Assembly: GCF_021730305.1 (NCBI RefSeq)
Contig: NZ_CP032674.1
Location: forward strand, 1,845,001 to 1,909,000
DNA from: Xanthobacter sp. YC-JY1
Lineage (GTDB): Bacteria > Pseudomonadota > Alphaproteobacteria > Rhizobiales > Xanthobacteraceae
Direction of reading: 5' to 3'
Length of the DNA stretch: 64,000 nt
Shown piece by piece: positions 27,262 to 36,548 of the stretch. The notes under the pieces are model-generated. The model searched no databases and was not told the DNA's origin. It worked only from the letters and a program-made list of their open reading frames with translations. Within the stretch, counting starts at the first letter, position 1. Each line of letters begins with the position of its first letter. The translations under genes and the position numbers were made by a program.

Positions 27262-27322
27262 TGCCTTTCGGTTTCACTCTTCCGCCCACCGGCGCCAAGC
27301 CCTTCTTGCCTTTCGGAAAGGC
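27262..27322 (-). promoter_or_regulatory. rpsF leader with duplicated CCGAAAGGC elements
   Basis: On the minus strand the leader holds GCCTTT-CCG-AAAGGC (27308-27322), a six-bp stem closing a CCG loop, and a second CCGAAAGGCA just before the start (27262-27271). Leaders of rpsF operons in many bacteria carry an S6:S18-binding structure with a conserved CCG. Autoregulation here is inference. Confidence 0.35.
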
Positions 27323-27489
27323 GCGAAGCTCGGAAGGCGGGGACACGGGACGACGGACTTTCGCCCTGCCTTCCTAAACCTTGGCCAAACCCGTGGGATG
27401 GGCCGCGGCAAAAGAAGACCGTCCGTTCAGCCCCCGGCCGGGTGCGACGGAAGCGGGGCGTATAGCAGGTTTCGACGGAAAGGCAAGGC
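27323..27489. other. Upstream region of the rpsF operon
   Basis: Non-coding. It should contain the rpsF operon promoter, but I could not assign a -35/-10 pair. A family A repeat follows at 27490. Confidence 0.3.
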
Positions 27490-27649
27490 GCCCCGGACAA
27501 GCGACGGCGGCGCCGGAGCGCCGATCCGGGGCCAGGGAAACATCCGCGCAGCGGGGCAAAGCCCGAGCGTGCGGGATTAGGAAGCGCCTTCGGCGGTTCC
27601 TTGCGCTGGACCCCGGCTCGCATTCCGCTCGCGCTGCATGCGTCCGGGG
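27490..27649 (-). repeat. Dispersed intergenic repeat family A, copy 2 (inverted)
   Basis: Reverse-complement copy of the element at 24463-24630, with CCCCGGACAAGCGACGGCG at one end, AAGCGCCTTCGGCGG in the middle and GCATGCGTCCGGGG at the other. It lies between rpsF and the deacetylase gene. Confidence 0.75.
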
Positions 27650-27678
27650 CGCGAGGTGGTTCTCCCGCCCCTGTTCCC

Positions 27679-28761
27679 TCAGTACAGCCCGACGCTGGCC
27701 GGCGGGCGGGGCGCGGTGGAGGCCGGCTTGGTGTTGGCGGGCTTGGCGCTGACGGGCTTGGGGGCGGTGGAGGCCGGCTTGGCGCCGGTGGAGCCGGTCG
27801 TGTTGGCGGCGGCCGCCGTGCTCTGCGCCTTCGGCTTCTTCTTGGGCGCCGGGTTGAGGGAGGCGACCTTGGGCTCGGGCATCGCCTTGTTCATGGCGAT
27901 GAGCTGCGAGACGGTCACGAACTTGTAGCCCTTGGCGAGGAGGTCATCGAGCGTCTTGGGCATGGCATCCACCGTGGTGGGGTGGATGTCATGGGCGAGG
28001 ATGATCGCGCCGGGATGCACATGGGAGACAATGCGGTCGTGGATGACGGTGGGATTGCGGTCCTTCCAGTCCAGCGGGTCCACGGACCAGTAGATGAAGG
28101 TGGAGCCGAACTTCTCGCGCAGGTGTGCGCGCAGCGCCGGGGTCATGGCGCCGTAAGGCGGGCGCACATTGTGGATCTTGAGGCCGGTGATCTGCTCGAT
28201 GGCGGCGTTGGTGTCGCCGATCTGCTTGTCGGCGGCGGCCACGGGGATCTTGGGCAGCTGGGGGTGGTCCCAGGAATGGTTCGCCACCTCGTGCCCCTGC
28301 GCGATCATCTGCTTGATGATGTTGGGCGAGGCGACGGCGCGGCTGCCGAGCACGAAGAAGGTGGCCTTGATGCCGCGCTGCTCCAGCATCTTCAGCAGGC
28401 GTGGCGTGGTCTCGGGGTTCGGGCCGTCGTCGAAGGTGATGGCAATGTAGGGGCCATCGACCGTCGCCGAGGAGTAGGCGATGAGGTTGTGCGGATTGGT
28501 GCCGGTCAGCTCCGCGGCGGGTGCCGACATGCCGGAGCCCGACGAGAGGTTGGCCGGGGCCGGCTCCATCATGGAGGAGGGCACCGGACCGGTCATCAGA
28601 GCGGGCTTCGGCGGGGTGAAGCTTGAGGTGGGCGGCGCGGAAGGCGCGGTTCCGGACGGCGTCAGCGTCTGCGCGCAGGCGGGGACGATGACGGTGGCGG
28701 AGAGGAGAGCGGCGGCAAGAAGCGCCGGAAATCCCCGGATGGCCTTCACTTCAGGCTTCAC
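27679..28761 (-). CDS. Polysaccharide deacetylase (NodB domain), exported
   Basis: About 360 residues from a GTG start at 28761; no ATG is available in frame, so the start is uncertain (GTG 28749 is an alternative). A signal peptide (FPALLAAALLSATVIVPACA) precedes a Pro/Ser-rich linker. The NodB domain has ITFDDGPNPE with the catalytic Asp pair, HSWDHPQLP with the zinc histidines, RPPYGAMTP and LAHDIHPTT. Family members remove acetyl groups from peptidoglycan, chitin-like or exopolysaccharide chains. The C-terminus (about 300-360) is a Lys/Pro/Ala repeat tail with several KPASTAP/KPVSAKP units. It is divergent from fabD. Confidence 0.85.
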   Translation of the reverse strand: MKPEVKAIRGFPALLAAALLSATVIVPACAQTLTPSGTAPSAPPTSSFTPPKPALMTGPVPSSMMEPAPANLSSGSGMSAPAAELTGTNPHNLIAYSSATVDGPYIAITFDDGPNPETTPRLLKMLEQRGIKATFFVLGSRAVASPNIIKQMIAQGHEVANHSWDHPQLPKIPVAAADKQIGDTNAAIEQITGLKIHNVRPPYGAMTPALRAHLREKFGSTFIYWSVDPLDWKDRNPTVIHDRIVSHVHPGAIILAHDIHPTTVDAMPKTLDDLLAKGYKFVTVSQLIAMNKAMPEPKVASLNPAPKKKPKAQSTAAAANTTGSTGAKPASTAPKPVSAKPANTKPASTAPRPPASVGLY

Positions 28762-28977
28762 GGCGGAACCACTTTCTGATGCGGACGTGCAGAGCTGCGC
28801 CCAATGTCCCTCGCTCGTTATGGATAAATTGTGAAGCGGGCGTGGCCAAGCCCCGCTTTCCTTATCGTAAGGTTGGCTTGACACAGTCGCGCCGATTGAC
28901 CGGGTGATTCCCCTGCCTTGACTCGCCCACAATCCCGGTGTCTCTGCGCTCCCCAATTTCCAGCCGGAGGGCCGCCC

Positions 28978-29964
28978 ATGAGCGAAGGGTCGCGCACAAC
29001 ACCCCAGACCGCCTTCATTTTCCCGGGTCAGGGCAGTCAGGCCGTGGGGATGGGCAAGGCCCTCGCCGACAATTTTCCCGCCGCCAAGGCGGTCTTCGAG
29101 GAGGTGGACGCCGCCCTCGGAGACAGCCTGACCAAGGTGATGTGGGAAGGTCCGTCCGACGAGCTGACCCTGACCGCCAACGCCCAGCCGGCGCTGATGG
29201 CGGTATCCATTGCCGCGCTGCGGGTTCTCGAATCGGAAGCCGGGCTTGATCTGGCCCGCGAGGCGGCCTTCGTCGCCGGCCATTCGCTGGGCGAATATTC
29301 GGCGCTGGCCGCCGCCGGTGCCCTCACCGTCACCGAGGCGGCGCGGCTCCTGCGCATCCGTGGCCGCGCCATGCAGGATGCGGTGCCGGTGGGCCAGGGC
29401 GCCATGGCCGCCCTGCTCGGCCTTGACTACGACCAGGCCGTCGCGGTGGCGGCGGAAGCCGCCGGCGACGACGTGTGCGAGGCGGCCAACGACAACGCCC
29501 CCGGGCAGGTCGTGGTCTCCGGCACCAAGGCCGCCGTGGAGCGGGCCATCCTCATCGCCAAGGAGCGCGGGGCGCTGAAGGCGGTGCTGCTGCCGGTGTC
29601 CGCCCCCTTCCATTGCCGCCTCATGGGCCCCGCGGCCGAGGCCATGGAAGTGGCCCTTTCCGGCTCCACCGTGATGACGCCGCGCGTGCCGCTGGTGGCC
29701 AATGTGCGCGCCTCCCCGGTCACCGACCCCGCCGAGATCGTCCGCCTTCTGGTGGAGCAGGTGACGGGCACCGTGCGCTGGCGCGAAAGCGTCATCTACA
29801 TGGCTGGCGCGGGCGTCACCCGCGTGGTCGAGGTGGGCGCCGGCAAGGTGCTCTGCGGCCTCGTGAAGCGCATCGACAAGCAGATCGCGGCCAGCGCCGT
29901 GGGCACGCCCGACGACGTGGCGGCCTTCATCGCCGCCCGCAACGCGGCCGCTTCCGCCGCCTGA
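28978..29964 (+). CDS. fabD: Malonyl-CoA:ACP transacylase FabD
   Basis: Loads malonyl groups on acyl carrier protein for fatty-acid synthesis. The 328-residue protein starts MSEGSRTTPQTAFIFPGQGS; catalytic Ser103 lies in GHSLGEYSAL and His212 in SAPFHCRLM, with ANDNAPGQVVVSG in between. CGGAGGG lies 6 bases before the ATG at 28978. It is followed by fabG after a 135-base gap with a long hairpin. The frame is open upstream but without family similarity. Confidence 0.97.
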   Translation: MSEGSRTTPQTAFIFPGQGSQAVGMGKALADNFPAAKAVFEEVDAALGDSLTKVMWEGPSDELTLTANAQPALMAVSIAALRVLESEAGLDLAREAAFVAGHSLGEYSALAAAGALTVTEAARLLRIRGRAMQDAVPVGQGAMAALLGLDYDQAVAVAAEAAGDDVCEAANDNAPGQVVVSGTKAAVERAILIAKERGALKAVLLPVSAPFHCRLMGPAAEAMEVALSGSTVMTPRVPLVANVRASPVTDPAEIVRLLVEQVTGTVRWRESVIYMAGAGVTRVVEVGAGKVLCGLVKRIDKQIAASAVGTPDDVAAFIAARNAAASAA

Positions 29965-29980
29965 CATCTTCTCACCGACG

Positions 29981-30017
29981 GACGCCCTCCCCGGAAAAAA
30001 ATCCGGGCGAGGGCGTC
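29981..30017 (+). terminator. Long hairpin between fabD and fabG
   Basis: GACGCCCTC-CCCGGA (29981-29994) and TCCGGG-GAGGGCGTC (30002-30017) pair over 15 bp with one bulge around an A-rich loop. No T-run follows, so it could stabilise the fabD mRNA 3' end or attenuate rather than fully terminate. Confidence 0.5.
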
Positions 30018-30099
30018 CGCGCGTCGGGACACCACCCGACCAAGCCGATACAACCGGCGGCGCAAAAGCCGCGACACCCGAAAGAAACTGGGGGCTGAC

Positions 30100-30843
30100 A
30101 TGTTCGATTTGACCGGCAAGACCGCGCTCGTGACCGGCGCCACCGGCGGCATCGGCGGCGCCATCGCCAAGGCGCTGCATGCCCAGGGCGCCACCGTCGC
30201 CGTCTCCGGCACCCGCCGCGAGGCGCTCGATGCCATCGCCGCCGAGATGGGCGGCGAGCGCGTCATCGTGCTGCCCTGCAACCTCGGCAACACCGAAGAG
30301 GTGGAGAAGCTCATCCCCGCCGCCGAGGAGGCGCTGGGCGGGCATGTGGATATCCTCGTCAACAATGCCGGCATCACCCGCGACAACATCTTCATGCGCC
30401 TGTCGGATGAGGCGTGGGACCAGGTGATCGCGGTGAACCTCACCGCCGCCTTCCGCCTGTCGCGCGCGGCCGTGCGCACCATGATGCGCCGCCGCTCCGG
30501 CCGCATCATCTCCATCACCTCCATCGTCGGCGTCACCGGCAATGCGGGGCAGGGCAACTATGCCGCCGCCAAGGCCGGCATGATCGGCATGTCCAAGTCG
30601 CTGGCGCAGGAAGTCGCCTCGCGCGGCGTGACGGTGAACTGCATCGCCCCCGGCTTCATCGCCACCCCCATGACCGACGCGCTCAACGAGAAGCAGCGCG
30701 AGGGCATCCTCAAGGCCGTGCCCGCCGCCAAGCTCGGCACGCCCGAGGACATCGCCGCCGCTTGCGTTTACCTCGCCTCCAACGAGGCCGCCTACGTCAC
30801 CGGCCAGACGCTGCACGTCAACGGCGGCATGGCGATGATCTGA
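30100..30843 (+). CDS. fabG: 3-oxoacyl-ACP reductase FabG
   Basis: NADPH-dependent short-chain dehydrogenase that reduces 3-oxoacyl-ACP in each elongation round. The 247-residue protein has the cofactor loop GATGGIGGAI (13-22), NNAG (88-91), Asn113 and the catalytic Ser141, Tyr154 and Lys158 (YAAAK). The C-terminus VTGQTLHVNGGMAMI is typical of FabG. acpP and fabF, its usual neighbours downstream, are missing here; a terminator and an unrelated patatin gene follow. Confidence 0.96.
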   Translation: MFDLTGKTALVTGATGGIGGAIAKALHAQGATVAVSGTRREALDAIAAEMGGERVIVLPCNLGNTEEVEKLIPAAEEALGGHVDILVNNAGITRDNIFMRLSDEAWDQVIAVNLTAAFRLSRAAVRTMMRRRSGRIISITSIVGVTGNAGQGNYAAAKAGMIGMSKSLAQEVASRGVTVNCIAPGFIATPMTDALNEKQREGILKAVPAAKLGTPEDIAAACVYLASNEAAYVTGQTLHVNGGMAMI

Positions 30844-30856
30844 CCCGATCCCGTCG

Positions 30857-30890
30857 CGTCCACCCGGTACCTTCAACCGGGTGGACGTTG
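30857..30890 (+). terminator. Terminator-like hairpin after fabG
   Basis: CGTCCACCCGGT (30857-30868) pairs perfectly with ACCGGGTGGACG (30876-30887) around a seven-base loop, followed by TTGT. The stem is strong and the U-tract weak. Confidence 0.6.
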
Positions 30891-30948
30891 TACGCGGGAT
30901 GGGAACTCATCTATTCTTGATGTGCGTGCGGGGGCATGGGAGGCACGC

Positions 30949-33447
30949 ATGAGGATAGAGCGGGTGCGCGCGGGCTCTCGGCCGGCGGATGTGCCTTTGC
31001 GGCAGAAGCCGAGGGGCGCGCTGTCGCGTTTCTGGGGCCGCATTCTCGATTTCTCGCTCGTTCTGTGGGTGGTCCGGGTTCCGCTGCTCAGCGTCCTCCT
31101 CGGCCTCGCCATGATGGCCGGCGTGACGCAGGCGCAGGACGTGACCCTCGACGTCGCCATGGCCGGCGCCCCGGTGGGCGCGACAGCCGGCGTCTCCCGC
31201 GCAATCCTCTCCCTCGTCGGTGCCGTCTTCCTGCTGTGGGCCATGCCGGTGCACTACGCCGCGCGGCTGCTGGTGGAGACGGACAACGGCCTCGCCGCCA
31301 AGGTCGCCCGGCGCGATTCCGCCGCCGGCCGCCGTGGCATTGCGGGGCACGACTGGCTGATGGCGGCGATGGTGCGCGAGGTGCCCCGCCTCATCGGCGT
31401 GCTCCCCTTCCTCATCTTCGCCATCGGCGCCAACGCGGCCATCTCCAACCTGCCGACGTTGGCGGACCGCCCCGCCGTCGATGCCGCCCACCACCAGCTC
31501 GTGCTGCTGGTCTGGGCCATGCTGGCGGCGGTGCCGCTCTTCTATCTTTATTGCGTGCTGCGCGGACGGCTGACGCAGGTGCAGGCCCTGGCCGCGCTCG
31601 ATCGCGCGCTCGGGCGCTGGCTGAAGCCGGTGTTCGGGCTGCTCGGCATCGCGCCCCGGCGGGACGATGCCGAGGGCCAGCTCCACGCCTCCGGCCGCCT
31701 CGCGCTCCTGGTCTACGCATTGCTGGTGGTGGCCGTGCTGGTGGCGAGCCCGCACTGGCTCGCCGCGCGCCTGCCGCTCGCTTATGCCGTGCCGCTGATC
31801 TTCGGCGGCTGGGTGCCCATCCTCGCCTATTTGTCCTCGGTGGGGCGGCGCTTCCATGTGCCGATCCTGACCGGCCTGTTCATCGCCGGCGCCATCGGCG
31901 TCTATGTGTTCGGCGACAATCACGCGGTGCGGACCGTGACCGCCGACGAGCCGGCCTACCGCCGCACCAGCCTCGTGCAGGCCGTCCATCTGTGGATGCA
32001 GGCCAATAGCTGCGCCGGGCAGCCCTCGTCCTGTCCACGCCCGATCATCGTCGCCGCGGCCGGCGGGGCGAGCCGGGCGGGCTTCTTCACCGCCAGCGTG
32101 ATCGGCCATTTCCTCGACTACGACCAGCAGAAGCCGGCCTTCAGCTTCACCCGCGCCGACGGCTCCAAGGTGAGCCGCGTGGCGCGGGATGACGGGCGCT
32201 TCACGCCGGCCATCCAGAGCGCGCTTGATGGGAAGGACATCGCCACCCGCCTGTTCGCCATCTCCGGCGTCTCCGGCGGCTCCTACGGCGCGGCGGTGGT
32301 CGCCGCCGCCTTGTCCGCCCGCACCGGCAAGGCGCCGCCTTGCCCGGAGAAGGCGCCGGCCCACTGGTTCGGCGGCGCCATCCATGGCTGGCGCGACTGC
32401 CTGGAGAGCATGACGGCGGACGACTTCCTCACCGCCACCTTCTTCGGCCTCGCCTTCCACGATCAGGTGCAGCTCTTCCTGCGCGATCGCGCCGCGCTGC
32501 TGGAGGAGGCCTGGGAGGCGAGCTTCGCCCGTCACGCGGGGGCGCCGGGCGCCCCTGCCGGCCCGGGCGCCGCCCGCCGCCTCTCCGAGCCGTTCCTCAG
32601 CGCCCCGCGCGATCCCGAGCACTGGGTGCCCTATCTCGTCCTCAACGGCACCTCGGTGGAGACCGGCCAGCGCATCATCACCACCGACCTCCTGCCGACC
32701 TACGCGGCCGCCAGCCGCTGCCCGAGCGGCGGCCCCAACGCCGAATGCCCCATCTTCACCCACGCCATCGACTTCCACAGCCTCGTGCGCTCGGACCTCG
32801 ACGTGCGGCTCTCCACGGCGGCCACCAATTCGGCCCGCTTCCCGGTGATCTCGCCGCCGGGCTCCATCTATCAGGTGGACACGGACGTGGTGGACCGCAT
32901 TGTGGACGGCGGCTATTTCGAGAATTTCGGGGCCGAGAGCGCGCTCGAGCTGGCGCAGGCCATGGTGGACGTGGAGCCGGCGCTCGCCCCCTTCGTCCTC
33001 GTCATCTCCAATGATCCGCAGAGCGTGCTCACCGAGGAGCGCACCGCCCGCGGCGTGGTGGTGCCCGACGCCGCCGAGCACAGCTTCCTGCCCGAGGTCG
33101 CCGGTCCGTTTGGCGCCATCGGCGCGGTGCGCGGCGGACGCGGCCGGCTCGCCGTCGCCCACGCCGCCGCCTGGCTCGATGCCCGCTTCGGCGGGCGCTG
33201 CCCGGTGAACCTCGTGCAAATCAAGGTCTGGCCCGAGGATAGCGCCGGCCGCTGCCCGGTGGGCACCGCCACCCCGGAGAAGATCCGGCAGGTCTCCATG
33301 AGCTGGTGGCTCTCCAAGCCCGTGCAGATGAACCTGCACGAGCAACTGGAGCCCACCGCCGACCGCTGCAACAACCGCACGGCGGTGGAGCAGGTGTGGA
33401 GCGCCCTCGCCACCCGCTCGGAAGCCTGCACCGGGCCGGCGCCCTGA
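30949..33447 (+). CDS. Membrane-anchored patatin-like phospholipase
   Basis: Predicted lipid acyl hydrolase of 832 residues. The first 330 or so residues carry about seven hydrophobic segments (LVLWVVRVPLLSVLLGLAMM and others), with no known domain. The patatin-type domain starts near 365 with an oxyanion-loop-like AAAGGASRAGF, the nucleophile Ser442 in GVSGGS and the Asp of the dyad at 653 in DGGYFENFG. Such membrane-fused patatins are found in alphaproteobacteria but are not characterised. ATG 30949 follows GGGAGG. Acyl-chain genes lie on both sides (fabDG, cfa), hinting at membrane-lipid turnover. Confidence 0.82.
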   Translation: MRIERVRAGSRPADVPLRQKPRGALSRFWGRILDFSLVLWVVRVPLLSVLLGLAMMAGVTQAQDVTLDVAMAGAPVGATAGVSRAILSLVGAVFLLWAMPVHYAARLLVETDNGLAAKVARRDSAAGRRGIAGHDWLMAAMVREVPRLIGVLPFLIFAIGANAAISNLPTLADRPAVDAAHHQLVLLVWAMLAAVPLFYLYCVLRGRLTQVQALAALDRALGRWLKPVFGLLGIAPRRDDAEGQLHASGRLALLVYALLVVAVLVASPHWLAARLPLAYAVPLIFGGWVPILAYLSSVGRRFHVPILTGLFIAGAIGVYVFGDNHAVRTVTADEPAYRRTSLVQAVHLWMQANSCAGQPSSCPRPIIVAAAGGASRAGFFTASVIGHFLDYDQQKPAFSFTRADGSKVSRVARDDGRFTPAIQSALDGKDIATRLFAISGVSGGSYGAAVVAAALSARTGKAPPCPEKAPAHWFGGAIHGWRDCLESMTADDFLTATFFGLAFHDQVQLFLRDRAALLEEAWEASFARHAGAPGAPAGPGAARRLSEPFLSAPRDPEHWVPYLVLNGTSVETGQRIITTDLLPTYAAASRCPSGGPNAECPIFTHAIDFHSLVRSDLDVRLSTAATNSARFPVISPPGSIYQVDTDVVDRIVDGGYFENFGAESALELAQAMVDVEPALAPFVLVISNDPQSVLTEERTARGVVVPDAAEHSFLPEVAGPFGAIGAVRGGRGRLAVAHAAAWLDARFGGRCPVNLVQIKVWPEDSAGRCPVGTATPEKIRQVSMSWWLSKPVQMNLHEQLEPTADRCNNRTAVEQVWSALATRSEACTGPAP

Positions 33448-33700
33448 GGGGCGAAGGCTCCGCACCCCGCCATCTCCAGCGTCGCCGGGTCAAATCGTCG
33501 CGTGCCGTATTGCGGTGCGGCACGGTTGGTGTTTTCATCTCTCCGTTGCGGCGCTTCAGGCAGGGAATTTCGGGTCGCAGGGGGTGGCCCGAACGCTCCT
33601 TGCGCCGCGTGCTGGTGCCGGTTCGCAAGTCATCGAAGCTCCAGCGCAGGCGTTGCCGGGAGGCGGGAAAGGATCGAGCGGACGAGCGCGGAGGCGGCCG

Positions 33701-34975
33701 ATGGAACGGTTGCTGGAAATACTGCTGCGACGCGTCATCGTGGATGGCGCGCTGAAGGTCACGACGGCCTCGGGCCGGAGCTTCACAGTGAGTACGCCCC
33801 CCCGCGCCGGACCGCCGCCCGCGCCGCTCGCCGTCCGCTTCACCAGCGCCGAGGCCGAGCGCGGCATCATCCTCGATCCCGAGCTGAAGCTCGGCGAGGC
33901 CTATATGGACGGCACGCTGGTGATGGAGGTCGGCAGCATCGCCGATCTCCTCGCGCTGCTCATGTCCCAGCCCGCCGCCTTCAATCCGAGCGTACCGGCC
34001 AAGGCATTCCATGTGCTGCGGCGGCTGGGCCGGCGCATCGCCCAGTTCAACCCGCCCGAGCGGTCGCGGCGCAACGTGGCGCACCATTACGACATCGACG
34101 GCCGGCTCTATTCCCTCTTCCTCGATCACGACCGGCAATACAGCTGCGCCTATTTCGAGCATGAGGGGCAGAGCCTCGACGACGCCCAGCTCGCCAAGAA
34201 GCGCCACATCGCGGCGAAGCTGGTGCTGGACCGGCCGGGGTTGAAGGTGCTGGACATCGGCTCCGGCTGGGGCGGGCTTGCGCTCTATCTCGCGGAGATG
34301 GCGGGGGCGCAGGTCTCCGGCGTCACCCTCTCGCAGGAGCAGCTGGCGCTGGCCACCGCCCGCGCCGACGAGCGGGGCATGGCGGGGCATGTCTCCTTCG
34401 CGCTGCGCGACTATCGGGACGTGGAGGGTCCGTTCGACCGCGTCGTCTCGGTGGGCATGTTCGAGCATGTGGGCGTGGCCCATTACGGCGAATTCTTCCG
34501 CAAGGCGAAGGGCCTCTTGAAGGAAGACGGCGTGATGCTGCTGCACGCCATCGGGCGGTCCGACCCGCCGGGCGTCACCAACCCGTTCATCGCGCGCTAC
34601 ATCTTCCCCGGCGGCTACATTCCCGCTTTGTCGGAGGTGACGCCGCACATCGAGAAGAGCGGGCTCGTCGTCACCGACATCGAGCTGCTGCGGCTGCATT
34701 ATGCCGAGACGCTGAAGGCATGGCGCCAGCGCTTCCTCGCCCGCCGGGAGGAGGCGGCGCGGCTCACCGACGAGCGTTTCTGCCGGATGTGGGAATTCTA
34801 TCTCGCGGCCAGCGAGATGGGCTTCCGGCACCAGGGGCTGAACGTGTTCCAGATCCAGCTTGCCCGCCGGCAGGATGCGGTGCCGCTCACCCGCGGCTAC
34901 ATCGCCGAGGCGGAAGCACGGCTCCGCCGGGCCGAGGCCGGCTGCGCCACGCCGCTGCGGCTCGCGGGGGAATAG
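33701..34975 (+). CDS. cfa: Cyclopropane-fatty-acyl-phospholipid synthase
   Basis: SAM-dependent enzyme that converts cis double bonds of membrane phospholipid acyl chains into cyclopropane rings, usually in stationary phase or acid stress. The 424-residue protein has the SAM site VLDIGSGWGGLALYLA and the Cfa signatures QYSCAYFEHEG, YRDVEGPFDRVVSVGMFEHVG (shortened here), and FIARYIFPGGYIPALSE. ATG 33701 is the family start; the 253 bases after the patatin gene contain no other gene. It is convergent with the permease gene. Confidence 0.95.
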   Translation: MERLLEILLRRVIVDGALKVTTASGRSFTVSTPPRAGPPPAPLAVRFTSAEAERGIILDPELKLGEAYMDGTLVMEVGSIADLLALLMSQPAAFNPSVPAKAFHVLRRLGRRIAQFNPPERSRRNVAHHYDIDGRLYSLFLDHDRQYSCAYFEHEGQSLDDAQLAKKRHIAAKLVLDRPGLKVLDIGSGWGGLALYLAEMAGAQVSGVTLSQEQLALATARADERGMAGHVSFALRDYRDVEGPFDRVVSVGMFEHVGVAHYGEFFRKAKGLLKEDGVMLLHAIGRSDPPGVTNPFIARYIFPGGYIPALSEVTPHIEKSGLVVTDIELLRLHYAETLKAWRQRFLARREEAARLTDERFCRMWEFYLAASEMGFRHQGLNVFQIQLARRQDAVPLTRGYIAEAEARLRRAEAGCATPLRLAGE

Positions 34976-34993
34976 CCCCCGCGAGGACCGCCC

Positions 34994-36448
34994 TCAGACG
35001 AAATACAGCCAGGTGATGAGGGCGAAGGGCGGCAGCAGGAAGGTGAGGGACCACGCCATGTAGCCGAAGAAGCTCGGCATCTTCACGCCGCGGTGGCGGG
35101 CGATGGAGAGCACCATGAAGTTGGGCGCGTTGCCGATATAGGTGATGGCGCCCATGAACACCGCGCCGGCCGAGATGGCCTCCAGCGTCACCGCCAGCGG
35201 CCCCATCAGCTGGTGGGGGTCGCCGCCGGCGAGGTTGAAGAAGACGAGATAGGTCGGGGCGTTGTCGAGGAAGGCGGAGAGCGCGCCCGTCAGCCAGAAG
35301 TACCAGACATTGACCGGCTGGCCGTCCGGGGCGGTGACGAGATTGACCAGCGGGGCCAGCGCGCCGCTGGTGCCGGCCTTGAGGATCGCGATCACCGGAA
35401 TGATGGTGAGGAAGATGGCGGCGAACAGCTTCGCCACCTCCTTGATGGGTTCCCAGTCGAAGCCGTTGCGCTCGCGCACCAGCGCCGGGGTGATGGCCAG
35501 CGAGATCAGGGCGAACACCAGGAGCAGAACGTCGCGCACCACCCATTGCAGCTCCACGTGGGTGCCGTAGACGTCGAAATTGATGCCCGGCTTCCACAGC
35601 GCCGAGATGAGGATGGCGCCGATGATGCCGCCCAGCAGCGGCACGTTCTGCGCGCCGCGCAGGCCGAGGCGCTCGGTGGTGGGCGTCGGGTCCGGCGCCT
35701 TGCGCGCGGTCGCATCCTCGCGGCTGTAGAAATAGCGGTCCAGCAGGTAGTAGGCGACGAGCAGGAAGGCCGCGACCACCGCCGTGTCGTGCAGCAGATG
35801 CGTGGTTGTCCAGAAGAAGTTCACGCCCTTCAGGAAGCCGAGGAACAGCGGCGGATCGCCCAGCGGCGTCAGCGAGCCGCCGATGTTCGACACCAGGAAG
35901 ATGAAGAACACCACCGTGTGCACGTTGTGCCGGCGTCCGTCATTGGCGCGCAGCAGCGGGCGGATCAGCACCATGGAGGCGCCGGTGGTGCCGATGAGGC
36001 TGGCGATGACCGTGCCGATGGCGAGGATCACCGTGTTCACCAGGGGCGTGCCCTTGATGTTGCCGGTGACGAGGATGCCGCCGGACACGGTGAACAGGGC
36101 GAACAGCAGGATGATGAAGGGGATGTATTCCAGGATCGCCGTATGCACCACCTCGTGCGCCGTCGCCGACGGCCCGTAGGTGAGGGAGAAGGGCACGGCG
36201 AAGGCGAGGCCCCAGAACAGCGCCACCTTGCCGTAATGGTGGTGCCAGAAGTGCGACGCGAGCAGCGGGAACAGGGCGATCGACAGCAGCATTCCGGCAA
36301 AGGGAATGCCCCAGAGCAGCGGGAGCTTGGCGCCGTTGAGGGCGGGGACTCCGTCCGCCGCCAGTGCCGGCGCGGCCGAGAGGGTGGTCAGGAGGAGTGT
36401 TGCGGCAATTCCCGAAGCGACTCTCATCCCGCGACCCGGCGCCGTCAT
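34994..36448 (-). CDS. Ion-transporter-superfamily permease (NhaD/ArsB-like sodium:proton antiporter)
   Basis: 484 residues with a signal-like N-terminus ending near APALAADG and about 12 membrane segments. TGASMVLIRPLLRAN, SNIGGSLTPLGDPPLFLGFLKG and the C-terminal LDNAPTYLVFFNLAGG with TYIGNAPNFMV are paired half-repeats typical of NhaD/ArsB-type carriers, the second with its conserved Asn-Ala-Pro. Na+/H+ exchange is the likely activity, but substrate is inference. ATG 36448 has GGGGAGG at good spacing; the upstream extension is not supported. Confidence 0.85.
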   Translation of the reverse strand: MTAPGRGMRVASGIAATLLLTTLSAAPALAADGVPALNGAKLPLLWGIPFAGMLLSIALFPLLASHFWHHHYGKVALFWGLAFAVPFSLTYGPSATAHEVVHTAILEYIPFIILLFALFTVSGGILVTGNIKGTPLVNTVILAIGTVIASLIGTTGASMVLIRPLLRANDGRRHNVHTVVFFIFLVSNIGGSLTPLGDPPLFLGFLKGVNFFWTTTHLLHDTAVVAAFLLVAYYLLDRYFYSREDATARKAPDPTPTTERLGLRGAQNVPLLGGIIGAILISALWKPGINFDVYGTHVELQWVVRDVLLLVFALISLAITPALVRERNGFDWEPIKEVAKLFAAIFLTIIPVIAILKAGTSGALAPLVNLVTAPDGQPVNVWYFWLTGALSAFLDNAPTYLVFFNLAGGDPHQLMGPLAVTLEAISAGAVFMGAITYIGNAPNFMVLSIARHRGVKMPSFFGYMAWSLTFLLPPFALITWLYFV

Positions 36449-36548
36449 CGCCACCCTCCCCGTAGATATCCCAGGGTTTGATGGACGATGGGCCGGCATG
36501 TGGCAAGGCCAAACCGGCCCCGTTGTCCGACAGGAGAACCGCCCGCGC

